Shown: positions 7,524 through 15,618, counted from the first letter of the stretch. The stretch is DNA of 50,512 nucleotides from an uncultured Collinsella sp. (GCA_902494555.1 CABUTR010000012.1:1-50512), one strand, 5' to 3'. Notes: generated by a model not told the origin, from the letters alone. A program made the numbers and translations.

Positions 7524-8996
7524 ATGAAGATCGTAGGCGTTGCCGCCTGTACCGTGGGTATTGCCCACACGTATATGGCTCAGAAGGCGATTCAGGATGA
7601 ATGCGCCGCCCGTGGCATCGAGTGCAAAGTCGAGGCTCAGGGTGGCCTGGGTATCGAGAACGAGCTGACGCAGGAAGACGTGGATTCCGCCGACCTGGTG
7701 CTCGAGTCCGTCGACGTGGGTGTCGAGAACGAGGATCGTTTTGAGCAGAAGATGGCCGAGGGCAAGTTCCTGAAGGTCGGCACCTCGGATGTAATCGCCG
7801 ATCCGGTAAAGATCATCGACCAGGCTGTTGAGATCATCAAGGCGACGGGTGGTGCCGTTGACGCGCCCAAGGCCGAGGCCAAGGCAGAGAAGAAGGCCGT
7901 CTCCGCTGCCCCGCAGGCCCCGACACCGGCGTCCAAGCAGTCTATCTTTGCCGATCCTGGTAAGACGCTGCTCAATGCATTCAATACCGGCGTTTCCTAT
8001 TTTATCCCCATCGTCGTTATCGGTGGCGTGTTTCTTGCCTTCTCGTTGGCATCCGGTACCGCCGGTGCTAACGGCATGGAGGTCACCAACCCGCTGATGG
8101 TGAGCCTTAACACCATCGGCATGGCCGGCATCTCCATGATGATCCCGGTGCTTGCGGCATACATCTCCTACTCGATGGCCGGCAAGCCCGCGCTCGCCCC
8201 TGGTTTTGTCCTGGGCTACCTGGTCAACAACGCGGTCGTTACCCCTAACGGCAACAGCGTTTCGACCGGCTTCTTGGGCGCCATGATCATGGCAGTTATC
8301 TGCGGCTACTTTGTCCGCTGGATGAAGACCTGGAAGGTCAACAACACCATTCAGACCATCATGCCCATCCTGATCATCCCGATTCTGACCTCGCTTGTCC
8401 TGGGCATGGCCTATATCTACATCCTGGCCACGCCGCTTGGCTTTGTGATGGACTGGCTCACCGGCGTGCTCGGTAGCCTGCAGGGCGGCTCCGCCGTCGT
8501 CCTGGGTCTGGTCATTGGCGTTATGACCGCCTTCGATATGGGTGGCCCCATCAACAAGACCGCCTCGACCTTCACCATGGCCATCATGGCCTCCGGTATC
8601 TACGGTCCTAACGGTATGTTCCGCGTCGCCGTCGCCGTTCCTCCGATCGCCTGTGGCCTCGCTGCGCTCATTGCCAAGAACAAGTTCGATGACGCTGACC
8701 GCCAGATGGGCATCTCCGCGCTGTTCATGGGCTGCATCGGTATTACCGAGGGCGCTATCCCCTTCGCGGTCAAGGACCTCGGTCACACCCTTCCCGGCAT
8801 TTGCATCGGCTCTGCCGTGGGTGCGGCACTTGCCGCCTTCCAGGGTATCGACTGCTACGTCCCGCACGGTGGCTTTATCGTCGCCCTTGCCACGAACAAC
8901 GTCGCGCTGTTCTGCCTGGACATCGTGATTGGCTCCGTGGTCGCCGCCGCAATCCTGATTGCCATGAAGCCCACGCTCGATAAGCAGGCCAAGTAA
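7524..8996 (+). CDS. PTS fructose-family transporter subunit EIIBC
   Basis: Membrane permease that imports and phosphorylates a sugar, probably a ketose or related compound. The ATG at 7524 follows GAGGGAA and starts at the canonical EIIB N-terminus (MKIVGVAACTVGIAHTYMA). EIIB spans about 1-110 with phospho-accepting Cys9. An Ala/Lys/Glu/Pro-rich linker (112-145) leads to EIIC (about 150-490) with many hydrophobic helices and the fructose-family motifs DMGGPINKTA and ITEGAIPFA. The total of 490 aa is usual for an EIIBC. No EIIA is fused; one is encoded at the operon end (13068). Fructose-family EIIs also carry mannitol, tagatose and other substrates, so the substrate is open. Confidence 0.93.
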   Translation: MKIVGVAACTVGIAHTYMAQKAIQDECAARGIECKVEAQGGLGIENELTQEDVDSADLVLESVDVGVENEDRFEQKMAEGKFLKVGTSDVIADPVKIIDQAVEIIKATGGAVDAPKAEAKAEKKAVSAAPQAPTPASKQSIFADPGKTLLNAFNTGVSYFIPIVVIGGVFLAFSLASGTAGANGMEVTNPLMVSLNTIGMAGISMMIPVLAAYISYSMAGKPALAPGFVLGYLVNNAVVTPNGNSVSTGFLGAMIMAVICGYFVRWMKTWKVNNTIQTIMPILIIPILTSLVLGMAYIYILATPLGFVMDWLTGVLGSLQGGSAVVLGLVIGVMTAFDMGGPINKTASTFTMAIMASGIYGPNGMFRVAVAVPPIACGLAALIAKNKFDDADRQMGISALFMGCIGITEGAIPFAVKDLGHTLPGICIGSAVGAALAAFQGIDCYVPHGGFIVALATNNVALFCLDIVIGSVVAAAILIAMKPTLDKQAK

Positions 8997-9010
8997 ACCT
9001 TTAAGGACTC

Positions 9011-9071
9011 CGGTTGTGCGGAGGGATGGATTTGACTCCGCACAACCGCCCCTACACAACAAAATCCATCC
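9011..9071 (+). other. Intercistronic double stem, possible pseudoknot
   Basis: Two perfect inverted repeats interlock after the EIIBC gene: 9011-9023 with 9036-9048 (13 bp), and 9024-9033 with 9062-9071 (10 bp). The left arm of the second lies in the loop of the first, the order expected of an H-type pseudoknot or of two competing folds. No T-tract follows, so termination is unlikely. A role in mRNA processing, stability or differential expression is plausible. Confidence 0.55.
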
Positions 9072-9140
9072 GTACTGATAGGGCCCGCATTTGGGTCCCA
9101 GGGAACTTTTGTCAAAAATCCTCTGGAGAAGGAGAACAAA

Positions 9141-10415
9141 ATGTCCAACCTCACCATCCGCCAGGCCGTTCAGGGCATGCTCAAGCTGCAAGATAGCGGC
9201 GATCACGCAACCATGGTCGGCATTGGCCCCATGAGCCCCAACCTGATTCAGGCCGTGTTCGAGCTTGCCAAGGACGAGGATTTCCCGCCCATGTTTATCG
9301 CCAGCCGCAACCAGGTCGATATGGACGAGATGGGCGCCGGCTACGTCAACGGTTGGGACCAGACGCGCTTTGCCGCCGACATCAAGAAGGTTGCCGACGA
9401 GGTGGGTTACACCGGCCCGTACTACCTGTGCCGCGATCACGGCGGTCCGTGGCAGCGCGACGAGGAGCGTAACGCCCACCTGCCCGAGGACGAGGCCATG
9501 GAGCTCGCTCGCAAGTCCTTCGTCGCCGACATGGAGGCAGGCTTCGACCTGCTGATGGTCGACCCCACCAAGGACCCCTATCAGATCGGCAAGGTTATTC
9601 CGCTCGACGTGGTGCTTCGCCGCACGATCGATCTTATCGACTACCTTGAGCAGTACCGTCGCGAGCATAACCTGCCCGAGGTCGCCTATGAGGTCGGTAC
9701 CGAGGAGACCAATGGCGGCTTGACCTCTACCGATAAGTACGAGGAGTTCATTTCTCAGCTGCAGCCCGAGCTCGAGAAGCGCGGCTGCCCCATGCCCACC
9801 TTTATCGTCGGTCAGACCGGTACGCTCACCCGTTGGACCGAGCAGGTTGGCCATTACAACTTTAAGAACGCCCGCGAGCTCGCCGACATGGCAAAGCGCT
9901 ACGGCGTGGGCCTGAAGGAGCACAACGCCGACTATCTGGATGACGCGACGCTGCTCGAGCACATCCCGGCTCACGTGACGGCCTCCAATGTCGCCCCTCA
10001 GTACGGCACCGAGGAGACCCGCGCCTACCTCAAGCTCTGCGCTACCGAGCAGATCCTGGTCGACAACGGCCTGTGTGACGATCCCTCCGACCTGTATCAC
10101 ACGCTGTTAGTCAAGGCCATCAAGACCGAGCGCTGGCGCAAGTGGATGACCGGCGATGACGTTAACCTGCAGGTTGACGACATCCTGGCTGACGACGAGC
10201 TCAGCCTGAAGATTCTGGATGTCTCCGGCCACTATGCCTTCAACGATCCCGAGGTCAAGGAGCAGGTCGAGAAGCTCTACCGCAACCTCGCCGCCCAGGA
10301 CATCGACGGCAAGCGCTTTGTGATCGAGCACATCAAGCGCCCGATCAAGCAGTACGTCGTCGGTCTTAACCTCAAGGGCGTCACGAGCCGCATCGAGAAG
10401 GCCCTCGAGGACTAG
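9141..10415 (+). CDS. GatZ/KbaZ-family tagatose-bisphosphate aldolase subunit or ketose-P epimerase
   Basis: A 424-aa member of the GatZ/KbaZ family (COG4573), distantly related to class II aldolases. Visible family blocks are SRNQVD (near residue 54), CRDHGGPWQRD (near 93, with the metal-ligand-like His) and the VGTEETNGG strand. In enterobacteria such proteins assist the GatY/KbaY tagatose-bisphosphate aldolase, but no GatY partner is encoded here. Some GatZ homologues have been reported as D-tagatose 6-phosphate 4-epimerases, an activity that would feed fructose 6-phosphate to the transaldolase and transketolase of this operon. That assignment is inference. The start follows GGAGAAGGAG. 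The gene lies between the two stem-loop-containing gaps of the operon. Confidence 0.85.
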   Translation: MSNLTIRQAVQGMLKLQDSGDHATMVGIGPMSPNLIQAVFELAKDEDFPPMFIASRNQVDMDEMGAGYVNGWDQTRFAADIKKVADEVGYTGPYYLCRDHGGPWQRDEERNAHLPEDEAMELARKSFVADMEAGFDLLMVDPTKDPYQIGKVIPLDVVLRRTIDLIDYLEQYRREHNLPEVAYEVGTEETNGGLTSTDKYEEFISQLQPELEKRGCPMPTFIVGQTGTLTRWTEQVGHYNFKNARELADMAKRYGVGLKEHNADYLDDATLLEHIPAHVTASNVAPQYGTEETRAYLKLCATEQILVDNGLCDDPSDLYHTLLVKAIKTERWRKWMTGDDVNLQVDDILADDELSLKILDVSGHYAFNDPEVKEQVEKLYRNLAAQDIDGKRFVIEHIKRPIKQYVVGLNLKGVTSRIEKALED

Positions 10416-10434
10416 GTAGTTTTTCCTACGCGAC

Positions 10435-10508
10435 GCCGGGTCTGGGGCATGTCCCAGCCATAGGCCCGGCACATAGGACAAAGGGACGCCCCCTTTATCC
10501 TATTTTTT
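10435..10508 (+). terminator. Intra-operon terminator/attenuator
   Basis: A first hairpin (GCCGGG 10435-10440 with CCCGGC 10465-10470, inner CTGGG/CCCAG) is followed by a 13-bp stem with one mismatch (10473-10485 with 10491-10503) and then a run of six T. It has the form of an intrinsic terminator but sits inside the operon, 33 bp before the transaldolase gene, so it probably acts as a partial terminator that lowers downstream expression. Confidence 0.7.
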
Positions 10509-10540
10509 GAGTTTTGGATTCCTCCGAAGGAGTTTGCACC

Positions 10541-11224
10541 ATGAAGTTCTTTATCGATACCGCCAACCTTGACGAGATCGCCGAGGCTAAGAGCTGGGGC
10601 TGCCTTGCCGGCGTCACCACCAACCCGTCCCTGTATGCCAAGACCGGCGGCAAGCTGGCCGACTTTGAGCCCCACATGCTCAAGATCGCCGAGCTCTGCG
10701 AAGGCCTGCCCGTGTCCGCCGAGTCCACCGCGACCACTACCGAGGGCATGATCGAGGAGGGCAAGCGTCTTGCCGCCCTGGCTCCCAACATCGTGGTTAA
10801 GCTTCCCGTTTGCGAGGCCGGTCTCGCCGCCTGCCGCGCGCTGGCCGATGCAGGCGTGCGCGTCAACATGACGCTCGTCTTCTCGCCGACGCAGGCCCTT
10901 ATGGCCGCCAACGCCGGTGCCCGCTACATCAGCCCGTTTGTCGGCCGCTTTGACGACATCGCCGAGGACGGCATCTCGCAGCTCGACAATGTTGTGACTT
11001 GCATCAAGAACTATGACTGGACCGGCAAGAACGTCGACGACACCGTTGAGATCATCACCGCTTCGGTCCGCACGCCCAACCACGTGACCCAGGCGGCTCT
11101 TCTTGGCGCCGACATCGCGACCGTGCCCATGGCCGCTCTCAAGAAGTGCCTGCATCACCCGCTGACCGACCAGGGCCTTGCCTCGTTCGAGGCTGACTGG
11201 CAGAAGGTCGTCGCTCAGGCTTAA
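10541..11224 (+). CDS. Transaldolase, TalC/fructose-6-phosphate aldolase family
   Basis: A 227-aa member of the small transaldolase/FSA family. The catalytic Schiff-base lysine is Lys87 in NIVVKLPV. Two positions that separate aldolase from transaldolase read as transaldolase: Glu61 (PVSAES), where E. coli FSA has Gln59, and Phe133 (YISPFVGR), where FSA has Tyr131. I therefore predict transfer of dihydroxyacetone between sugar phosphates (sedoheptulose 7-P + GAP to erythrose 4-P + fructose 6-P) rather than free aldol cleavage. The start follows CGAAGGAG. With the next two genes it supplies the transaldolase/transketolase core of the non-oxidative pentose phosphate pathway. Confidence 0.92.
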   Translation: MKFFIDTANLDEIAEAKSWGCLAGVTTNPSLYAKTGGKLADFEPHMLKIAELCEGLPVSAESTATTTEGMIEEGKRLAALAPNIVVKLPVCEAGLAACRALADAGVRVNMTLVFSPTQALMAANAGARYISPFVGRFDDIAEDGISQLDNVVTCIKNYDWTGKNVDDTVEIITASVRTPNHVTQAALLGADIATVPMAALKKCLHHPLTDQGLASFEADWQKVVAQA

Positions 11225-11287
11225 CGAGTGGATTGCCCCGGCATCGCGTCATCCGGTGCCGGGGTTGTTCTCAAGAGAGGAATTCGT

Positions 11288-12118
11288 ATGACCAACCAAG
11301 AGCTGGCGAAGGTCGCCAATGAGGCCAGGAAGGGTGTCGTGACTGCGGTTCACGCGGCCAAGTCGGGACACCCGGGTGGATCGCTCGGTGCTGCCGACAT
11401 CATGACGTATCTGTACTTTGAGGAAATGAATATCGATCCTGCCGACCCTCACAAGGCCGATCGCGATCGCTTTGTGCTTTCCAAGGGTCACGCGGCGCCG
11501 GGCCTGTATTCGGTGTTGGCAAATCGCGGCTATTTTCCCGTCGAAGAGCTCGAGGCGCTCCGTCATATTGGCAGCCGACTGCAGGGCCATCCCAACATGA
11601 ACGACGCCCCGGGCATCGACATGTCCACCGGATCGCTCGGTCAGGGCATCTCCGCCGCGGTTGGAATGGCGCTTGCCGCTAAGCACTGGGGCGACGGCTA
11701 CCGTGTCTACACGTTGCTGGGCGACGGTGAGTGCGAGGAAGGCCAGGTGTGGGAGGCGGCCATGTTCGCCGGCAACCACGCGCTCGACAACCTCGTCGCT
11801 ATCGTCGATCACAATGGCCTGCAAATTGACGGCAGTATCGACGAAGTTAACTCGGCTATGCCGCTTGCCGACAAGTTCCGTGCCTTTAAGTGGCATGTGA
11901 TCGAGCTCGCCGACGGTAACGACATGGCGCAGATTGCCGCCGCCTTTGCCGAGGCTCGCAAAGTGAGCGACTCGCCCGTGGCCATTATCGCCGAGACGGT
12001 GAAGGGCAAGGGCGTCTCCTTTATGGAAAACCAGGTGGGCTGGCACGGCAAGGCACCCAACGATGAACAGTTTGAGCAGGCCATGGCCGAGCTCGCAGCA
12101 GCAGGGGAGGAGCTCTAA
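11288..12118 (+). CDS. Transketolase, N-terminal (thiamine diphosphate-binding) subunit
   Basis: The pyrophosphate-binding half of a split transketolase (276 aa). It carries GHPGGSLGAADI, SKGHAAPGLYSVL and the cofactor motif beginning GDGECEEGQVWEAA and ending about 30 residues later in DHNG. The ATG at 11288 follows AGAGAGGA. The stop codon overlaps the start of the C-terminal subunit (TAATG), so the two chains should be made in equal amounts and assemble. Two-gene transketolases are common in Gram-positive bacteria and archaea, so this is not a broken gene. The reaction moves two-carbon units between ketose and aldose phosphates. Confidence 0.94.
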   Translation: MTNQELAKVANEARKGVVTAVHAAKSGHPGGSLGAADIMTYLYFEEMNIDPADPHKADRDRFVLSKGHAAPGLYSVLANRGYFPVEELEALRHIGSRLQGHPNMNDAPGIDMSTGSLGQGISAAVGMALAAKHWGDGYRVYTLLGDGECEEGQVWEAAMFAGNHALDNLVAIVDHNGLQIDGSIDEVNSAMPLADKFRAFKWHVIELADGNDMAQIAAAFAEARKVSDSPVAIIAETVKGKGVSFMENQVGWHGKAPNDEQFEQAMAELAAAGEEL

Positions 12119-13056
12119 TGGCAGACGTCAAGAAAGTCGCCACGCGCGTTAGCTATGGCGAGGCACTTGTCGAGCTGGGCAATGAGCACGATGACTTTGT
12201 AGTGCTCGATGCCGACCTGGCCGCCGCCACGCAGACGGGTAAGTTTAAGGCTGCCCATCCTGAGCGTTTCTACGACGCCGGCATTGCCGAGAGCAACTTG
12301 ATGGGGCTTGCCGCCGGCATTGCGACCACGGGCCACATTGCCTTTGCGAGCACCTTTGCCATGTTCGCCGCCGGCCGCGCGTACGAACAAGTGCGTAATT
12401 CCATCGGCTATCCGCACCTCAACGTCAAAATTGGCGCCACGCATGCGGGTATCTCGGTCGGTGAAGACGGCGCCACGCATCAGTGCTGCGAGGATATCGC
12501 GCTCATGCGCACGATTCCGGGTATGACGGTAATCGTTCCCGCCGATGACATCGAGGCTCGCGCTTGCGTGCGCGCCGCCTATGAGTTTGAGGGGCCGGTC
12601 TACATGCGCTTCGGCCGTCTGGCAACGCCGGTCATCAACGACCGCGAGGACTATGAGTTCAAGATTGGTCGCGGCGTGGTCGTGCGCGAGGGGTCCGATG
12701 TGACCATCATCGCTTGTGGCCTTATGGTCGCCGAGGCGCTCGAGGCAGCCGAGGCGCTCGCTGCCGATGGCATCGACGCCGAGGTCATCAACATGCACAC
12801 GATCAAGCCGCTTGATGAACGCCTGGTGGTTGCCAGTGCCAAGAAGACCGGTCGCGTGGTCACTGCCGAGGAGCATTCGATTATCGGCGGTCTTGGCGAG
12901 GCCGTTGCCTCGGTGCTCGCGGAGCAGCATCCAGTGCCGATGCGTCGCGTCGGCGTGCGCGATGTGTACGGCGAGTCCGGCCCTGCGGTCGATTTGCTGC
13001 ATAAGTACGGTTTGGACGCCGACGGCATCGAAGCTGCGGTCAGGTCCGCGTTGTAA
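12118..13056 (+). CDS. Transketolase, C-terminal subunit
   Basis: The pyrimidine-binding half of the split transketolase (312 aa). The catalytic Glu lies in YDAGIAESN (near residue 56), followed by THAGISVGEDGATHQCCEDIALMRTIPGM, a typical block of this subunit, and by the C-terminal domain with HTIKPLD. Its start overlaps the stop of the N-terminal subunit. EIIA follows 11 bp later. Together the pair would connect imported sugar phosphate with pentose phosphates. Confidence 0.94.
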   Translation: MADVKKVATRVSYGEALVELGNEHDDFVVLDADLAAATQTGKFKAAHPERFYDAGIAESNLMGLAAGIATTGHIAFASTFAMFAAGRAYEQVRNSIGYPHLNVKIGATHAGISVGEDGATHQCCEDIALMRTIPGMTVIVPADDIEARACVRAAYEFEGPVYMRFGRLATPVINDREDYEFKIGRGVVVREGSDVTIIACGLMVAEALEAAEALAADGIDAEVINMHTIKPLDERLVVASAKKTGRVVTAEEHSIIGGLGEAVASVLAEQHPVPMRRVGVRDVYGESGPAVDLLHKYGLDADGIEAAVRSAL

Positions 13057-13067
13057 GGAAGGTTTCC

Positions 13068-13520
13068 ATGGGATTTGTATCTGCCAACCAAGTGACGATC
13101 GGGCATACTGCCGCCTCGCGCGAGAACGCCCTGCATTATTTGTCCGAGCAGGCCATCGAGCTCGGCTTTGCCGATGACGCATCTGCCGTAGAGGCTGCCT
13201 TTATTGCTCGCGAGAACGAGGCCGAGACCGGCCTTGTCGCTGGTTTTGCCGTTCCGCATGCCAAAAGCGACGCGATTCACACGCCGGGCGTTGCCGTGCT
13301 TAAGTTGGTCGAGCCCGTTGAATGGCCGAGCTTCGATGGGGTGCCTGTCGACGTTGCGCTCGCGCTGTACGTGCCTGCCGGCGAGGCTGGAACCACGCAC
13401 CTGCGTCTGCTCTCCAAGGCTGCCGTGATGCTGATGGATGCCGGCTTCCGTGACAAGGTGCGCGCGAGCACCGATCCCGTTGAGATTGCGGAGCTCATCA
13501 ATAGCGGACTCGAAGACTAG
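13068..13520 (+). CDS. PTS fructose-family EIIA component
   Basis: Soluble phosphocarrier of 150 aa that passes phosphate from HPr to the EIIB Cys. The phosphorylated His is His64 in GFAVPHAKSDAI, the signature of the mannitol/fructose EIIA family. The start follows AAGGAAGG. It is the last gene of the sugar operon and supplies the domain missing from the EIIBC encoded first. Having EIIA at the far end, after metabolic genes and a partial terminator, could make its level lower than that of the permease. Confidence 0.92.
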   Translation: MGFVSANQVTIGHTAASRENALHYLSEQAIELGFADDASAVEAAFIARENEAETGLVAGFAVPHAKSDAIHTPGVAVLKLVEPVEWPSFDGVPVDVALALYVPAGEAGTTHLRLLSKAAVMLMDAGFRDKVRASTDPVEIAELINSGLED

Positions 13521-13563
13521 AACGGTCATCCCGTTCAATCAATCGATCCTTCTCCAAGGAAAA

Positions 13564-13594
13564 GGGCCGCGACGCCATAAAGGTGTCGCGGCCC
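13564..13594 (+). terminator. Terminator of PTS/transketolase operon
   Basis: GGGCCGCGACGCC (13564-13576) pairs with GGTGTCGCGGCCC (13582-13594) with one wobble and a short loop, followed by CGTTTG and then TTT. It is placed 43 bp after the EIIA stop. Confidence 0.8.
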
Positions 13595-13603
13595 CGTTTG
13601 CGT

Positions 13604-13653
13604 TTCCCCAGATAAAACCTGCCAAAATAAGCCTGTCCCTTTTTGGTAGGTTA
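13604..13653. repeat. REP-like palindrome family R1, copy 1
   Basis: Contains AGATAAAACCTGCCAAAATA, then CCTGTCCCTT, then TTGGTAGGTTA. The arms AACCTGCCAAA and TTTGGTAGGTT pair around a loop containing CCTGTCCC. Close copies occur at 15691, 20484 (reverse) and 24503. Confidence 0.8.
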
Positions 13654-13702
13654 ATCGTGAGCTATTTCACCGCAACTTAGGGCACGGTTAGGATGTGTGC
13701 AC

Positions 13703-13913
13703 TTTAAAGAGAAGAACCCATGATTAGAGAGGTCGCGCTCGTCTCTCTAAATGTCTCTATAAAGAGAAAGTCAGTTAAAGAGATAACATTGGGCAATCTA
13801 ACAGTGAATTCGGTACATCTCTCTAAATATCTCTCTAAAATAAGGTACTTATCTCTCTAAAGTTAGAGAGATATACTATACTTTAGAGAGATAAATCTAT
13901 CGTTTTAGAGAGA
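13703..13913. promoter_or_regulatory. Array of TCTCTCTAAA boxes upstream of AlbA_2 gene
   Basis: About ten copies of TCTCTCTAAA or its complement TTTAGAGAGA (some with one change) occupy this 210-bp stretch. The clearest are at 13742, 13754, 13818, 13830, 13852, 13863, 13882 and 13904; weaker ones are at 13703, 13724 and 13775. Two form a perfect palindrome with 9-bp arms (13852-13860 and 13863-13871). The array ends 5 bp before the start codon of the regulator-like gene and is probably its operator set (inference). The remainder of the 397-bp gap holds a terminator and an R1 repeat. Confidence 0.7.
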
Positions 13914-13917
13914 CGGA

Positions 13918-15618
13918 ATGCCAATGCTGCTGGATGAACCTCTTGGCCTTATCGTTGAGCGCCTTCGCAGGCGAGGGACTGATGACGCATCGGTAGAAGT
14001 TAAAGCCTGCACGAATAAATTGAGCGCAGACGTATGGGAGACAGTGAGCGCTTTTGCGAACACTGCGGGTGGGCTCATTATTTTGGGCCTGAACGAAGCC
14101 GAAGGATTTGTTCCTTCTGCTAACTTTGCTATCGATAGGGTGCGCGATCAGTTTGTTTCGGGTATCGGAGACGGAGGCTCAGCGGCAGTGGTGACCCATG
14201 CGCCACGGTACGAGCTTGATCGAGGCGAGGTCGACGGGCTCCAGGTGCTTCTGGTGCGCATCTTTGAACTTGAGCTTAAAGCGAAGCCTTGCTATATCGG
14301 CGCGCGCGGCGTGCAGAACGGTAGCTACAAGCGCGTGGATGATAAAGATATCAAGATGTCACCCGCTGAGCTATATGAGCTGCAGAGTGCGTTGCTTCCG
14401 AGCGATGCAGACGGCACGGTGGTTTCGGAGGCAACGGTCGAGGATTTGGATCCAGATGTCGTGCGGTCTATTATCGCAAATCGCCGGCTGCAGACCCCGC
14501 GCGTTTTGCGCGGGGCCGATACGCTGGAAAAGCAGCTGGTCAGACTCAATATCACTACAAAGGATGGTGCTGTGAAGCTCGCGGGGCTTCTGTCGGCGGG
14601 AATTTACCCCCAGCAGTTCTATCCCAAACTGATGATCGATGTCGCCGTTCATTCCGATGTGGAAAAATCTGCACCCGGGCAACCCCGGTTTATTGACCGC
14701 CAGTTGTGCGATGGCCCGATTCCGGCTTGCATCGAAGATGCCCTTGCCGCGATTGGACGAAACTTGCGCAAAGCGGCGATAGTGCAAGGCGCTGGCAGAA
14801 GGGATGATTGGGAAGTTCCCCAGGAGGTTTTGCGCGAGGCCTTGGCAAATGCCTGCATCCATCGAGAATATTCGCCCATGTTTGTGGGGCAGGCCGTGAG
14901 TGTCGATATCTATCCAGACAGAATAGAGATCAAAAACCCTGGCGGGCTTTGGGGCGGAAAGACGGTGGACAATCTTGCAGACGGGGAATCTCGCTGCCGA
15001 AACCCAAAGCTCATGAGCCTAATGGGGGCGACGCCGTTAGAGCATGCCGAGGGGGCCGTTGCGGAAAGCCAGGGATCTGGTATCCCGGCTATGATTCGCG
15101 AGATGGAGTCTCGTTCGCTTGGCAGGCCGAAATTTATCGTTAAGGCCGATTCGTTTACGGTGCTGCTTTCCCGGCACGGGGCGGAGCTTGCTGAAAACCG
15201 CACGTGGATTCAGAGCCATGTGGGCACCGAGCTGACGGATCGCGAGGAAACATTGCTCATGTTTATGCGGGAGCATGGGTGCGTATGCGATGTTCAAAAA
15301 ATACGAGAGGCCCTGAAGTGGGATTCGGATGACATTCGCCTGATCTGCGGGGACCTTGTGGATAAACATGTCCTGTCAAAATGCGGCAAAGACACGTTTG
15401 AAATTATCGATATGAACAGAGAATCGTCAACTTCGACGGCGGATAGGATCCTGGAGGCTCTCAGCGCCGAAGTGGATATGACGGCGCGAGAAATAGCGGT
15501 TGCATCGGGGGTCAGAATTTCGTCTGTCCGTTACCATCTGCCAAAAATGGCGGATAAAGGACTCATCGAAGTAATGGGTTCATCGACGAGCCGTAACCGC
15601 CGATATCGGAAGAAGTAG
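13918..15618 (+). CDS. AlbA_2 (Schlafen-like) domain ATP-binding regulator
   Basis: A 566-aa protein of the COG2865 type. Residues about 10-150 form an AlbA_2/Schlafen-AAA-like putative nucleic-acid-binding domain (VEVKACTNKL, FANTAGGLIILGLNE). Residues about 260-420 resemble a GHKL-type ATP-binding domain (EVLREALANACIHREYS, DRIEIKNPGGL, GSGIPAMIREME). The C-terminus (440-566) contains winged-helix segments, including MTAREIAVASGVRISSVRYHL. Such proteins are usually annotated as putative transcriptional regulators, but their function is poorly defined. The upstream array of repeated boxes suggests autoregulation or a dedicated control system. It is a lone gene with a somewhat lower GC leader, so horizontal acquisition is possible. 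Confidence 0.85.
   Translation: MPMLLDEPLGLIVERLRRRGTDDASVEVKACTNKLSADVWETVSAFANTAGGLIILGLNEAEGFVPSANFAIDRVRDQFVSGIGDGGSAAVVTHAPRYELDRGEVDGLQVLLVRIFELELKAKPCYIGARGVQNGSYKRVDDKDIKMSPAELYELQSALLPSDADGTVVSEATVEDLDPDVVRSIIANRRLQTPRVLRGADTLEKQLVRLNITTKDGAVKLAGLLSAGIYPQQFYPKLMIDVAVHSDVEKSAPGQPRFIDRQLCDGPIPACIEDALAAIGRNLRKAAIVQGAGRRDDWEVPQEVLREALANACIHREYSPMFVGQAVSVDIYPDRIEIKNPGGLWGGKTVDNLADGESRCRNPKLMSLMGATPLEHAEGAVAESQGSGIPAMIREMESRSLGRPKFIVKADSFTVLLSRHGAELAENRTWIQSHVGTELTDREETLLMFMREHGCVCDVQKIREALKWDSDDIRLICGDLVDKHVLSKCGKDTFEIIDMNRESSTSTADRILEALSAEVDMTAREIAVASGVRISSVRYHLPKMADKGLIEVMGSSTSRNRRYRKK

Noticed and set aside
7347..10100. A 917-codon minus-strand frame opposite the PTS EIIBC and GatZ-family genes
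   Set aside because: The plus strand encodes recognisable proteins with catalytic motifs. The minus frame has no recognisable domain and spans an intergenic gap.
9141..10415. Complete tagatose-bisphosphate aldolase
   Set aside because: Only the GatZ/KbaZ-type protein is encoded; no GatY/KbaY class II catalytic subunit is present in the window.
10541..11224. Fructose-6-phosphate aldolase
   Set aside because: The Glu61/Phe133 pair matches transaldolases rather than FSA, and the operon encodes transketolase.
11288..13056. Transketolase split by a frameshift
   Set aside because: Each half has its own start, and the TAATG overlap is a normal coupling. Two-subunit transketolases of these sizes are well known.
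13703..13913. CRISPR-like array
   Set aside because: Repeat units are only about 10 bp, occur in both orientations and have irregular spacing. No cas gene is near.
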